Assembly: GCF_020873895.1 (NCBI RefSeq) | Contig: NZ_JAHWGT010000023.1 | Span: 49,829-113,828, forward strand | From: Streptomyces sp. DH12 | GTDB lineage: Bacteria > Actinomycetota > Actinomycetes > Streptomycetales > Streptomycetaceae | Length of the DNA stretch: 64,000 bases | Direction: 5' to 3' | Translations under genes and position numbers: made by a program | Shown: one piece after another, positions 41,542 to 50,905 of the stretch | Numbering within the stretch: position 1 is the first letter of the stretch | How the letters are laid out: each line of letters opens with the position of its first letter | The notes under the pieces: generated by a model | The model's input: the letters and a program-made list of their open reading frames with translations, nothing else | What the model was told of the DNA's origin: nothing | Database searches by the model: none

Positions 41542-42678
41542 TCACGCCACCGAGTCGATGCGGCCGGTCGGGCCGGCCGGGCCGTCGTGGTGGATGGGGG
41601 TGTGCGCGCCGGTCAGGGAGACGCCGCTGCCGCCGCGGCGGGCCGCGACGATCTCGGCGGCGATCGACAGGGCGGTCTCCTCCGGGGTGCGGGCGCCGAG
41701 GTCGAGGCCGATCGGGGAGCGCAGGCGCGCCAGTTCGAGCTCGGTGACGCCGACCTCGCGCAGCCGCCGGTTGCGGTCCTCGTGGGTGCGGCGGGAGCCC
41801 ATGGCGCCGACGTACGCGACGGGCAGGCGCAGGGCGTGCCGCAGGAGCGGGATGTCGAACTTGGCGTCGTGGGTGAGGACGCACAGCACGGTCCGGGCGT
41901 CGACCCGGGTGCCCTCCAGGTACTCGTGCGGCCAGCCGACGACGATCTCGTCGGCGTCGGGGAAGCGGGCGGCGGTCGCGAAGACCGGTCGGGCGTCGCA
42001 CACGGTGACGTGGTAGCCGAGGAACTTCCCGACCCGCACGAGTGCCGACGCGAAGTCGATGGCGCCGAAGACGATCATGCGGGGCGCGGGGACGCTGGAC
42101 TCGACGAGCAGCGTCAGCGGCCGGCCGCAGCGCGCGCCCTCCTCGCCGATGGTGACGGTGCCGGTGCGGCCCGCGTCGAGCAGGGCGCGCGCCTCGGCCG
42201 CGGCGGTGCGGTCGAGGCCCGGGTGGCCGCCGAGGCCGCCCTCGTACGCGCCGTCGGGGCGGACGAGCAGGGCGCCGCCCATGAGGTCGGACGGGCCGTC
42301 GACGACCCGGGCGAGGGCCGCCGACTCGCCGCGGGCGGCGGCGGCCAGCGCGGCGGGGAGCACCCCGCCGCGGACGGGGGTGACGAGGATGTCGATGACG
42401 CCGCCGCAGGTGAGGCCGACGGCGAAGGCGTCCTCGTCGCTGTAGCCGAAGCGTTCGAGGACGGTGTCGCCGTCCTCGATCGCCTGCCGGCACAGTTCGT
42501 ACACGGCCCCCTCCACACAGCCGCCGGAGACCGAGCCGATCGCCGTGCCGTCGCGGTCGACGGCGAGCGCGGCGCCGGGCTGCCGGGGCGCGCTGCCGCT
42601 GACCGCCACGACGGTGGCGACGGCGAAGTCGCGTCCCTGCTCGACCCACTGGCCGAGCTCCTCGGCGATGTCCAGCAT
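41542..42678 (-). CDS. xdhC: XdhC/CoxI-family molybdenum cofactor maturation protein
   Basis: The 378-residue protein has the XdhC/CoxI N-terminal domain (VVAVSGSAPRQPGAALAV, IGSVSGGCVEGAVYE) and the XdhC Rossmann domain (RMIVFGAIDFASALVRVGKF, then YVGAMGSRRTHEDR). It is known to receive and sulfurate the molybdenum cofactor for xanthine dehydrogenases. It is the last gene of the purine island, behind the permease, and may also serve the aldehyde oxidoreductase at 32533. Confidence 0.88.
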   Translation of the reverse strand: MLDIAEELGQWVEQGRDFAVATVVAVSGSAPRQPGAALAVDRDGTAIGSVSGGCVEGAVYELCRQAIEDGDTVLERFGYSDEDAFAVGLTCGGVIDILVTPVRGGVLPAALAAAARGESAALARVVDGPSDLMGGALLVRPDGAYEGGLGGHPGLDRTAAAEARALLDAGRTGTVTIGEEGARCGRPLTLLVESSVPAPRMIVFGAIDFASALVRVGKFLGYHVTVCDARPVFATAARFPDADEIVVGWPHEYLEGTRVDARTVLCVLTHDAKFDIPLLRHALRLPVAYVGAMGSRRTHEDRNRRLREVGVTELELARLRSPIGLDLGARTPEETALSIAAEIVAARRGGSGVSLTGAHTPIHHDGPAGPTGRIDSVA

Positions 42679-42730
42679 GGCGGCCTCCTTGGGGTCCGGA
42701 GCGGTGGTGCGGAGGGGGTGGAGGGGTCCG

Positions 42731-44173
42731 TCAGTGGCCGGTGCCGGTCACGAAGTAGAAGACGAACACCGCGGAGAGGATCCACATCAGGACACTGGGC
42801 TCGCGCCACTTGCCCTGGGCGGCCTTGATCGCGCAGAAGGCGATGACGCCGGCGCCGACACCGGTGGTGATGGTGTACGTGAACGGCATCAGCACGACCG
42901 TGAGGAAGACCGGCACGGCGACGGACCAGTCGGCCCAGTCGACGTGGCGGGCGTTCTGCAGCATCATCGCGCCGATCACGACCAGGGCGGCGGAGGCCAC
43001 CTGGCCCGGCACGAGCTGCGTCAGCGGGGTGAAGAAGAGGCACGCGGCGAAGAACAGGCCGGTGACCGAGGCGGACAGCCCGGTCCTGGCGCCCTCGCCG
43101 ACGCCGGTGGCGGACTCGATGAAGACGGTCTGCCCGGAGGCGCTCGTGACGCCGCCGATCGCACCGCCCGCGCCGTCGATGAACAGCGCCTTGTTGAGGC
43201 CCGGCATGCGGCCGGAGGCGTCGGCGAGCTTGGCCTCCTGCCCGACGGCGATGATCGTCGCCATGGCGTCGAAGAAGCCGGCCAGCACCAGGGTGAAGAC
43301 AATCATGCCGACGGCGGCGTAACCGAGCTTCTCCCAGCCGCCGAACTCGACCTGGCCGAAGAGCGAGAAGTCCGGCATGGCGACGAACCCGCCGTGCAGG
43401 ACCGGCGCCTTGCCGCCCCACGCCTCCTCCTCGATGAGACCGGTGGCGGTGGCGACGACGGAGATGACGGTGCCGACCACGATGCCCAGCAGGATCGCGC
43501 CGGGGACCCGCCGCGCCTGGAGCATGAAGATCAGCAGCAGGGTGACGGTGAAGAGCACGACCGGCCAGCCGGTGAGCGAGCCGCCGACGCCGAGGGCGAC
43601 GGGACCGCCACCCAGGCCCTTGCCGACGAAGCCGGCGTTGACGAAGCCGATCATCGCGATGAACAGGCCGATGCCGATGGTGATGCCGTGCTTCAGGGCC
43701 AGCGGTATGGCGTTCATGATGACCTCGCGGACACCGGTGACCACCAGCAGGCAGATCACCGCGCCGTAGATCACGCACATGCCCATGGCCTGCGGCCAGG
43801 TCATGTGGGGCGCCACCTGGGTGGAGACGACACCCGCGACGCTGAGGCCCGCCGCCAGCGCGAGCGGGACCTTGCCGATGATTCCCATCGCCAGGGTGGT
43901 GACCGCTGCCGCGAGGGCGGTCGCCGTGATCAGGGCGGGCTGGCTCAGCTTGTTGCCGAGCAGGTCCTCGCCGCCGAGCAGCAGCGGGTTGAGCAGGAGG
44001 ATGTACGCCATGGCCATGAAGGTCGTGACGCCGCCGCGCACCTCGCGCGCGACGGTGGATCCTCTGTGCGTGATGTGAAAGTACCGATCGAGCCAAGATC
44101 GTCCGGCGGGGATGCGCGTGCCTTCGGCCGCGTCTTCCGGAACGGTCTTCGGCTCCACTGACGATTGGGTCAT
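42731..44173 (-). CDS. NCS2/AzgA-type purine permease
   Basis: The 480-residue membrane protein is of the nucleobase:cation symporter-2 family. The ATG at 44173 follows GGGAG; an in-frame TTG at 44188 is less likely. Motifs include GVTTFMAMAYILLLNP at the start of the membrane domain, TALAAAVTTLAMGIIGKVP, GAGGAIGGVTSASGQTVFIE, and GIGLFIAMIGFVNAGFV. AzgA-like members take up hypoxanthine, guanine, adenine or xanthine; location in the xanthine dehydrogenase island supports purines. About 12 membrane segments. Confidence 0.88.
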   Translation of the reverse strand: MTQSSVEPKTVPEDAAEGTRIPAGRSWLDRYFHITHRGSTVAREVRGGVTTFMAMAYILLLNPLLLGGEDLLGNKLSQPALITATALAAAVTTLAMGIIGKVPLALAAGLSVAGVVSTQVAPHMTWPQAMGMCVIYGAVICLLVVTGVREVIMNAIPLALKHGITIGIGLFIAMIGFVNAGFVGKGLGGGPVALGVGGSLTGWPVVLFTVTLLLIFMLQARRVPGAILLGIVVGTVISVVATATGLIEEEAWGGKAPVLHGGFVAMPDFSLFGQVEFGGWEKLGYAAVGMIVFTLVLAGFFDAMATIIAVGQEAKLADASGRMPGLNKALFIDGAGGAIGGVTSASGQTVFIESATGVGEGARTGLSASVTGLFFAACLFFTPLTQLVPGQVASAALVVIGAMMLQNARHVDWADWSVAVPVFLTVVLMPFTYTITTGVGAGVIAFCAIKAAQGKWREPSVLMWILSAVFVFYFVTGTGH

Positions 44174-44496
44174 GGTGCCTACTCCCAAGGTTCACAGGGG
44201 CACCCGCGGGCTCCGACTCCGGGCCCGTGCGCGGGATTTGGGATGGTGCTTGGCTGCACGACCCGGGGGAACGGCCCGAGACGGACGGGGTTCTGCGCTG
44301 GGGGTGGGGGGATGGGGGGTGGTGGGTGCGGGGACCGCGAGCGGTGCGGTCCGATCGGTCCGACGTGCCTGTGGGGGTCTCCCTGCGGCGGTGCGGTGGT
44401 TCGGTGCTCCGGACGGTGCGGGCCGGGCCGGGGGACTGTGACGTTCCCGGGAGCCGCGCACCGCCCGGAGGTTCGGGGGGCGTCGCCCGCCAGGGG
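44174..44496. other. 323-base gap upstream of the purine permease
   Basis: This leftward gap lies between the xanthine dehydrogenase large subunit stop and the permease start, so the permease may have its own promoter. The sequence is GC-rich with runs such as GGGGGTGGGGGGATGGGGGG near 44299. No hairpin, riboswitch fold or strong promoter stands out. Confidence 0.5.
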
Positions 44497-46914
44497 CTAC
44501 GCGGTGCCGGTGAGGTGCTCGGGGCGTACCGGTGTCCTGTTCAGCTCCAGGCCCGTCGCGTTGCGGATCGCCGCGAGGACGGCCGGCGTGGACGACAGGG
44601 TCGGGGCCTCGCCGATGCCGCGCAGGCCGTAGGGGGCGTGCTCGTCGGCGAGTTCCAGCACGTCGACCGGGATGGTCGGGGTGTCGAGGATGGTGGGGAT
44701 CAGGTAGTCCGTGAAGGAGGGGTTCTTCACCTTCGCCGTCTTCGGGTCGACGATGATCTCCTCCATGACCGCCACGCCCAGGCCCTGGGTGGTGCCGCCC
44801 TGGATCTGGCCGATGACGGAGAGCGGGTTGAGGGCCTTGCCGACGTCCTGGGCGCAGGCCAGCTCGATGACCTTGACCAGGCCCAGCTCGGTGTCGACCT
44901 CCACGACGGCGCGGTGGGCGGCGAACGAGTACTGGACGTGGCCGTTGCCCTGGCCGGTGCGCAGGTCGAACGGCTCGGTCGGCCGGTGGCGCCACTCGGC
45001 CTCGATCTCGACGACCTCGTCCTCCAGCACGTCGACCAGGTCGGCGAGGACCTCGCCGCCGTCGGTGACGACCTTGCCGCCTTCGAGCAGCAGCTCGGCG
45101 GTGGCCCAGGCGGGGTGGTAGGTGCCGAGCTTGCGGCGGCCGATCTCCAGGACCTTCTCGCGGACGAGCTCGCAGGAGTTCTTCACCGCGCCGCCGGTGA
45201 CGTACGTCTGGCGGGAGGCGGAGGTGGAGCCGGCGGAGCCGACCCGGGTGTCGGCCGGGTTGATGGTCACCTGGGTGACGCCCAGTTCCGTGCGGGCGAT
45301 CTGGGCGTGGACGGTGACGCCGCCCTGGCCGACCTCCGCCATGGCGGTGTGCACGGTGGCGACGGCCTCGCCGTTGATGACCTCCATGCGCACCCGGGCG
45401 GTGGAGTAGTCGTCGAAGCCCTCGGAGAAGCCGACGTTCTTGATGCCGACCGCGTAGCCGACGCCGCGGACGACGCCCTCGCCGTGGGTGGTGTTCGACA
45501 GGCCGCCGGGCAGCGCGCGGACGTCGGCGCCCTCGGTGGACTCCCACTGGCGCTCCGGCGGCAGCGGGCGGGCCTTGACGCGGCGCAGCAGCTCGGCCAC
45601 GGGCGCCGGGGAGTCGACCGGCTGCCCGGTCGGCATGATGGTGCCCTGCTCCATGGCGTTGAGCCGGCGGAACTCGACGGGGTCCATGTCGAGCCTCGCG
45701 GCCAGCTTGTCCATCTGCGCCTCGTAGGCGAAGCACGCCTGGACCGCGCCGAAGCCGCGCATGGCGCCGCAGGGCGGGTTGTTGGTGTAGAGGGCGATGG
45801 ACTCGATGTCGACGTCGTCGATGACGTACGGGCCGGCCGAGAGGGACGCGGCGTTGCCGACGACGGCCGGGGAGGCGGAGGCGTAGGCGCCGCCGTCCAG
45901 CACGATCCGGCACTTCATGTGGGTGAGCTTGCCGTCCTTGGTCGCCCCGTGCTCGTAGTACAGCTTCGCCGGGTGGCGGTGGACGTGGCCGAAGAACGAC
46001 TCGAACCGGTTGTAGACGATCTTCACCGGCTTGCCGGTGCGCAGCGCCAGCAGGCAGGCGTGGATCTGCATCGACAGGTCCTCGCGGCCGCCGAAGGCAC
46101 CGCCGACGCCGGAGAGCGTCATGCGGACCTTGTCCTCGGGCAGGCCGAGGACGGGGGCGATCTGGCGGAGGTCGGAGTGCAGCCACTGGGTGGCGATGTA
46201 CAGGTCGACGCCGCCGTCCTCGGCGGGTACGGCGAGGCCGGACTCCGGGCCGAGGAACGCCTGGTCCTGCATGCCGAAGGTGTACTCGCCCTCGACGATC
46301 ACGTCGGCCCGCGCGCGGGCCGCCTCGACGTCGCCGCGGACGATCGGCTGGCGGTGCACGATGTTGGGGTGCGGGACGTGCCCGGAGTGGTGGTCGTCGC
46401 GGCCGGGGTGCAGGATCGGCGCGCCGGGGCCGAGGGCGGACGCCTCGTCGGTGACGACCGGCAGCTCCCGGTACTCGACCTTGATCTTCGCGGCGGCGCG
46501 CCGGGCGGTCTCCGGGTGGTCGGCGGCGACGACGGCGACCGGTTCGCCGTGGTGGCGTACGACGCCGTTGGCGAGTACCGGGGTGTCCTGGATCTCCAGG
46601 CCGTAGTTCTTCACCTCGGTGGGCAGGTCGTCGTAGGTGAGGACGGCGTACACGCCCGCCTGGGCGAGGGCCTCGGAGGTGTCGATGGAGACGATCTCGG
46701 CGTGGGCGACGGTGGAGCGGAGGATCTGGCCCCACAGCATGTCCTCGTGCCACATGTCCGAGGAGTAGGCGAACTCGCCGGTGACCTTGAGGGTGCCGTC
46801 GGGTCGGAGGGTGGACTCGCCGATGCCGCCCTTGGTGCCCTGGGCGCCCTGGGTGACCTTGGTGGGCGTGCCGGCGGGGGTGGCCGCGGCCCGGGTGTTC
46901 TGCGCGGTGGTCAT
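44497..46914 (-). CDS. Xanthine dehydrogenase, molybdenum-binding subunit
   Basis: The 805-residue protein belongs to the xanthine oxidase large-subunit family. Its N-terminus reads GIGESTLRPDGTLKVTGEFAY and its hammerhead domain VYAVLTYDDLP. Motifs are LSGVGGAFGGREDLSMQIHACL, NNPPCGAMRGFGAVQACFAYE, AMAEVGQGGVTVHAQIAR, and the catalytic Glu in GLRGIGEAPTLSSTPAVLAA. The set with separate FAD and [2Fe-2S] genes, a purine permease and a PucR regulator argues for xanthine or hypoxanthine oxidation. Start ATG 46914 lies just downstream of the Fe-S gene stop; a longer frame from 48237 is an artefact. Confidence 0.87.
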   Translation of the reverse strand: MTTAQNTRAAATPAGTPTKVTQGAQGTKGGIGESTLRPDGTLKVTGEFAYSSDMWHEDMLWGQILRSTVAHAEIVSIDTSEALAQAGVYAVLTYDDLPTEVKNYGLEIQDTPVLANGVVRHHGEPVAVVAADHPETARRAAAKIKVEYRELPVVTDEASALGPGAPILHPGRDDHHSGHVPHPNIVHRQPIVRGDVEAARARADVIVEGEYTFGMQDQAFLGPESGLAVPAEDGGVDLYIATQWLHSDLRQIAPVLGLPEDKVRMTLSGVGGAFGGREDLSMQIHACLLALRTGKPVKIVYNRFESFFGHVHRHPAKLYYEHGATKDGKLTHMKCRIVLDGGAYASASPAVVGNAASLSAGPYVIDDVDIESIALYTNNPPCGAMRGFGAVQACFAYEAQMDKLAARLDMDPVEFRRLNAMEQGTIMPTGQPVDSPAPVAELLRRVKARPLPPERQWESTEGADVRALPGGLSNTTHGEGVVRGVGYAVGIKNVGFSEGFDDYSTARVRMEVINGEAVATVHTAMAEVGQGGVTVHAQIARTELGVTQVTINPADTRVGSAGSTSASRQTYVTGGAVKNSCELVREKVLEIGRRKLGTYHPAWATAELLLEGGKVVTDGGEVLADLVDVLEDEVVEIEAEWRHRPTEPFDLRTGQGNGHVQYSFAAHRAVVEVDTELGLVKVIELACAQDVGKALNPLSVIGQIQGGTTQGLGVAVMEEIIVDPKTAKVKNPSFTDYLIPTILDTPTIPVDVLELADEHAPYGLRGIGEAPTLSSTPAVLAAIRNATGLELNRTPVRPEHLTGTA

Positions 46915-46919
46915 GGGTG

Positions 46920-47510
46920 TCAGACCGCCTCTCCCTGACGTTCCTGACGGGCGGCCGCGAGGCGGACGGCGTCCAGGATCTTCTCGTAACCGGTGCAGCG
47001 GCAGAGGTTGCCGGAGAGCGCCTCGCGGATGTCCTCGTCGGACGGCGACGGGTTGCGCTCCAGCATCTCGTCGGCCGCGACGAGCAGGCCGGGGGTGCAG
47101 AAGCCGCACTGGACGGCGCCCGCGTCGATGAACGCCTGCTGGATCGGGGAGAGCGGGGCGCCCTCGCCGGTCTGCGAGTCGGTGCCGCGGGCGGACCACT
47201 GCTTGGCGTCGTCCAGGCCCGTGCCGCAGGCGCCGGTGGCGCAGCCGCCGTCGGCGCGCTGCCTGGCGTACTCGGCGAGGCCCTCGACGGTGACCACCTC
47301 GCGGCCCTCGACCTGGCCGGCGGCGACGAGGCAGGAGCAGACGGGGACGCCGTCGAGGCGGACGGTGCAGGAACCGCACTCGCCCTGCTCGCAGGCGTTC
47401 TTCGAGCCCGGCAGTCCGAGGCGCTCGCGCAGGACGTAGAGGAGGGACTCGCCCTCCCACACGTCGTCGGCCTGCTGGGGGCGTCCGTTGACGGTGAAGT
47501 TGACGCGCAT
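46920..47510 (-). CDS. Xanthine dehydrogenase, [2Fe-2S] subunit
   Basis: The 196-residue protein has two iron-sulfur domains: plant-type Cys in KNACEQGECGSCTVRLDG and later CSCL, and the second cluster in VQCGFCTPGLL plus NLCRCTGYEKIL. It carries an unusual insertion of about 35 residues between them (ARQRADGGCATGACGTGLDD) rich in Gly, Ala and Cys, with three extra Cys not usual for the family. It is three bases from the FAD gene and five bases from the Mo gene. Confidence 0.88.
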   Translation of the reverse strand: MRVNFTVNGRPQQADDVWEGESLLYVLRERLGLPGSKNACEQGECGSCTVRLDGVPVCSCLVAAGQVEGREVVTVEGLAEYARQRADGGCATGACGTGLDDAKQWSARGTDSQTGEGAPLSPIQQAFIDAGAVQCGFCTPGLLVAADEMLERNPSPSDEDIREALSGNLCRCTGYEKILDAVRLAAARQERQGEAV

Positions 47511-47513
47511 GGG

Positions 47514-48404
47514 TTATGCAGCTCCTTCCAGCGTGCGGGCGCTGCCGCGGTACTGCTCCCAGGTCCAGCCGAGGGTGCGGCGGGCCATGATGCCGACGGC
47601 GTGGCGGCGGTACCTGGCGGTGCCGCGGACGTCGTCGATCGGGTTGCAGGCGGCGGAGGCCAGCTGCGCGAACTGCTTGGCGATCGACGGGGTGATGATC
47701 TTTCCGTTGTCCCAGAAGCCGCCCTCCTCCAGCGCGGCGTTCAGGAACTCCTCGGCCTCGCGCGCCCGGACCGGCGTGGGCGCGGCGGAGCCGATGCCCG
47801 TGCGCACCGTGCGGGTCTCCGGGTGGAGGGCGATGCCGAAGGCGCAGACCGCGATCACCATGGCGTTGCGGGTACCCACCTTGGAGTACTGCTGCGGGCC
47901 GTCGGCCTTCTTGATGTGGACGGTCTTGATGAGCTCGTCGGGCTGGAGGGCGTTGCGCTTGACCCCCGTGTAGAACTCGTCGATGGGGATGAACCGGCTG
48001 CCGCGCACCGACTCGACCTCGACCTCGGCGCCCGCGGCGAGCAGCGCCGGGTGGGCGTCCCCGGCGGGGGACGCGGTGCCGAGGTTGCCGCCGACGCCGC
48101 CGCGGTTGCGGATCTGCGGCGAGGCGACGGTGTGGGAGGCGAGGGCGAGGCCGGGCAGCTCGGCCCGCAGCCGCTCCATGATCTGGGTGTAGGGGACCGA
48201 GGCGCCCAGTCGGACGTTCTCCTCGCCGACCTCCCACTCACGGAGGGACTCGATGCGGTTCAGGTCCAGCAGGTACTCGGGCCGTCGGTGGTCGAAGTTG
48301 ATCTCGACCATGACATCGGTGCCACCCGCGATGGGCACAGCCGTGGGGTGCTCCGCCTTGGCGGCGAGCGCCTCCTCCCAGCTGGCGGGGCGAAGGAAGT
48401 CCAT
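47514..48404 (-). CDS. Xanthine dehydrogenase, FAD-binding subunit
   Basis: The 296-residue FAD subunit starts MDFLRPASWEEALAAKAEHP, with the FAD loops AVPIAGGTDVMVEINF and IRNRGGVGGNLGTASPAGD and a C-terminal CO-dehydrogenase-type domain. It is the first gene of the leftward operon and is divergent from the PucR regulator. ATG 48404 follows GAAGAGAG. Unlike the FAD subunit at 34713 it lacks the extra Cys insertion. Confidence 0.88.
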   Translation of the reverse strand: MDFLRPASWEEALAAKAEHPTAVPIAGGTDVMVEINFDHRRPEYLLDLNRIESLREWEVGEENVRLGASVPYTQIMERLRAELPGLALASHTVASPQIRNRGGVGGNLGTASPAGDAHPALLAAGAEVEVESVRGSRFIPIDEFYTGVKRNALQPDELIKTVHIKKADGPQQYSKVGTRNAMVIAVCAFGIALHPETRTVRTGIGSAAPTPVRAREAEEFLNAALEEGGFWDNGKIITPSIAKQFAQLASAACNPIDDVRGTARYRRHAVGIMARRTLGWTWEQYRGSARTLEGAA

Positions 48405-48781
48405 GAGTGGCTCTCTTCATTCGTGACGACGTGGTCCGCGCTTCTCCCCGGGTACCCCGCCGCCCGGGCCCGGAGGCCGGTGGTGCGTGGGCGCCGGGAT
48501 CGGCGGATCGGTGTGATCGGGGCTGTTCGCCGGGGCGCGGGGGACGGCCGGCCCTCGATGAGGTGTTCATCTGCTGTTAACGCTTGGTGGCCCCAGTACA
48601 CCCAGCGGTGCTCCACCCGGTGCAGTCACCGAAACCATGAAGGAGTTGGCTGGCGGCACCCCCGGTCTTGTAGATTCGAACGAAAGGCGGGGATCAGTAA
48701 CCTCTTCGTTTCCCCCCGGAAACGGTGGCGAGGGCCCACCGTCCACAACGAGACACCACGAGAAGGATCGGCGGCGACGAC
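48405..48781. promoter_or_regulatory. Divergent promoter region between xanthine dehydrogenase and PucR genes
   Basis: This 377-base gap holds both promoters. For the rightward regulator TTGGCT (48646-48651) and TAGATT (48671-48676) are 19 bases apart, about 110 bases before the ATG. The leftward promoter probably lies near the AT-richer GTTCATCTGCTGTTAACG (48565-48582). A PucR-type activator would be expected to bind here; no obvious palindrome was found. Confidence 0.5.
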
Positions 48782-50638
48782 ATGCGGCTGCGCGCACTGC
48801 TGGAGACCGAGGTGCTGGGCCTGCGGCTGCTCGGCGGCGAGGACGAGCTCGACCGCACCGTGCGCGGCGTGATGACCACGGACCTCAGGGATCCCAGCCG
48901 GTACCTGTCCGGCGGCGAGCTGGTGCTCACGGGTCTGGCCTGGCGTCGCGACGAGGCGGACTCGGAGCCGTTCGTCCGCATCCTCGCGGCCGCCGGGGTC
49001 GCCGGTCTCGCGGCCGGCGAAGCGGAGCTGGGCGCGATCCCGGACGACCTCGTCCAGGCGTGTTTGCGCCACCGCCTTCCGCTCTTCGCAGTGAACGAAT
49101 CAGTCGCATTCGCAACGATCACCGAGCACGTCGTTCGACAGGTGTCGGGCGAGCGCGCGGGGGACCTGGCGGCCGTCGTCGATCGCCACAGGCGGCTGAT
49201 GACCTCCGGGCCGACCGGGGGCGGCCCCGAGGTGGTGCTCGACCTGCTCGGCTCCGACCTGGACCTGCGGGCCTGGGTCCTCTCCCCCACCGGCCGGCGG
49301 ATCGCCGGCGCCGGCACCCCGCTGCCCGCCGAGGTCGGCGCGGTACTGGCCGGGGAGCACCTGGCCGCGACCCGCACCGGCCGGCGCGGCCCGCACCGGG
49401 CGCAGGTGGGCGGCTCGACGTACTCGCTCTTCCCGATCCGTAACACCGGACGGGGGGCCGCGCCGGCCGCCAGGGACGTCCGCGAGACGGTCCTTTCGGA
49501 CTGGCTGCTGGCCGTGGAGGCCGACGCGGGCGACTGGCCGGCCGCCCGGCTGGACCTCCTCCAGGGGGTCACCCAGCTCATCGCCGTGGAGCGCGACCGC
49601 AGGGACGCCGCGCGCACGGTCCGCCGCCGGCTGGCGCAGGAGGTCCTGGAGCTGGTGCAGACCGGCGCCGCCCCGGCGGAGATCGCCGCCCGGCTGCGGG
49701 TCGCCGCGCCCGTGCTGCTGCCGGGGCTCGGTACCGCGCCGCACTGGCAGGTCGTCGTCGCCCGCGTCGAGTGGGGCGAGGACGGCGCCGTCGAGACCGG
49801 CCCGGTCGCCCAGTCGCTGCTCGAGGAGATCCTCGTCGACCCGGCGACGAGCGGGCCGGACTCGGCCGACCGCATCGCGGTCGCCCATTCGGGGGACGAG
49901 GCGGTCGCGCTGGTACCGCTGCCCGCCACCGCCCCGGCGGCGCCGGGCGCCACGGGACCCCACGGGGACGCCGAGGACGGCACCGCCGGGGAGGCGGGCG
50001 CGGGTGACGGCGGCGCGACCGCGGGCGGCGCGGGCTCGGCCGCCGGTTCAGGCGGCTCCGGCGCGGGCGGCACCGGCGGCGCGGGTGCGGGCGGCACCGG
50101 CGGCTCCGGCGCGGGCGGCGCAGGCGCGGGTGCGGGCGCGTTCGGGCTGCACGCCGAGACGCTGCTGGCCGCCGTGCGGACGCCGCTGTCGGCGGGCCTC
50201 GCCGACGACGGGCGGCTCACCCTGGGCGTCAGCGCCGCCGTGCACTCCGCGGAGGGGCTGCGGGGCGCGCTGGAGGAGGCCCGGCACGCCCGCCGGGTCG
50301 CGGCGGCGCGCCCCGGCCGGGTCTGCGCGGCCGGCCACCACGAGCTGGCCTCGCACGTCCTGCTGCTGCCGTTCGTGCCGGACGACGTGCGCCGGGCGTT
50401 CACCGCGCGGCTCCTGGACCCGCTGCGCGACTACGACCGGCGCCACCGCGCCGAGCTGATCCCCACCCTGGAGGCGTTCCTCGACTGCGACGGCTCCTGG
50501 ACGCGCTGCGCGGCGCGGCTGCACCTGCACGTGAACACGCTGCGGTACCGGGTGGGCCGGATCGAGCAGCTGACGGGGCGCGACCTGTCCCGGCTGGAGG
50601 ACAAGCTGGACTTCTTCCTGGCGCTGCGGATGTCCTGA
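48782..50638 (+). CDS. pucR: PucR-family transcriptional activator
   Basis: The 618-residue protein starts MRLRALLETEVLGLRLLGG, with the PucR N-terminal domain, including VRGVMTTDLRDPSRYLSGGE. A middle CdaR-like region follows, then a C-terminal PucR HTH (LEAFLDCDGSWTRCAARLHLH, VNTLRYRVGRIEQLTG). About residues 385-450 form a Gly/Ala/Ser/Thr-rich insertion (GAGDGGATAGGAGSAAGSGG) that would be a flexible linker and is unusual in length. B. subtilis PucR controls purine catabolism; this gene is divergent from the xanthine dehydrogenase operon. The ATG at 48782 is chosen over the in-frame codon at 48725. Confidence 0.85.
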   Translation: MRLRALLETEVLGLRLLGGEDELDRTVRGVMTTDLRDPSRYLSGGELVLTGLAWRRDEADSEPFVRILAAAGVAGLAAGEAELGAIPDDLVQACLRHRLPLFAVNESVAFATITEHVVRQVSGERAGDLAAVVDRHRRLMTSGPTGGGPEVVLDLLGSDLDLRAWVLSPTGRRIAGAGTPLPAEVGAVLAGEHLAATRTGRRGPHRAQVGGSTYSLFPIRNTGRGAAPAARDVRETVLSDWLLAVEADAGDWPAARLDLLQGVTQLIAVERDRRDAARTVRRRLAQEVLELVQTGAAPAEIAARLRVAAPVLLPGLGTAPHWQVVVARVEWGEDGAVETGPVAQSLLEEILVDPATSGPDSADRIAVAHSGDEAVALVPLPATAPAAPGATGPHGDAEDGTAGEAGAGDGGATAGGAGSAAGSGGSGAGGTGGAGAGGTGGSGAGGAGAGAGAFGLHAETLLAAVRTPLSAGLADDGRLTLGVSAAVHSAEGLRGALEEARHARRVAAARPGRVCAAGHHELASHVLLLPFVPDDVRRAFTARLLDPLRDYDRRHRAELIPTLEAFLDCDGSWTRCAARLHLHVNTLRYRVGRIEQLTGRDLSRLEDKLDFFLALRMS

Positions 50639-50810
50639 GCACGGACGGCGGCACGTCCACACCCTCACCACGCTTCACTCTTCCGAGGGAACGACGGCCC
50701 ACCGCCGCACCGCCGCTCCCCCACCGCTCCCGGCGCCGTTCGCTCCCGCCGCGCCCCGCCTCCGCTCGCCCCGGGGGCGGTCCGCGGCCCCGCGCGCCCG
50801 CCGGGTGATT

Positions 50811-50824
50811 GTGAATCAATTCAC
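50811..50824. promoter_or_regulatory. Perfect palindrome GTGAATCAATTCAC
   Basis: A 14-base palindrome with 6-base arms lies about 80 bases upstream of the start at 50906, in the only AT-rich part of the 267-base gap after the PucR gene. It has the size of a repressor site, but its regulator is not evident in the window. Confidence 0.5.
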
Positions 50825-50905
50825 CTGACCCCTTGGCCGGGTGTGCCGTTCCGTGCTGTGATGCGTCCGTCCCAACAGCTCGATGGTGCGCTCGGGGAGG
50901 GCAAC

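Noticed and set aside
44227-46938. Rightward open frame of 903 codons
   Set aside because: Antisense shadow of the xanthine dehydrogenase molybdenum subunit.
44497-48237. Fusion of the xanthine dehydrogenase Mo subunit with upstream sequence (1246 codons)
   Set aside because: The upstream part reads the FAD and Fe-S genes out of frame; the true start is ATG 46914.
48637-49443. Rightward frame starting MKELAGGTPGLVD
   Set aside because: It overlaps the PucR gene in another frame and soon becomes Arg/Gly-rich.
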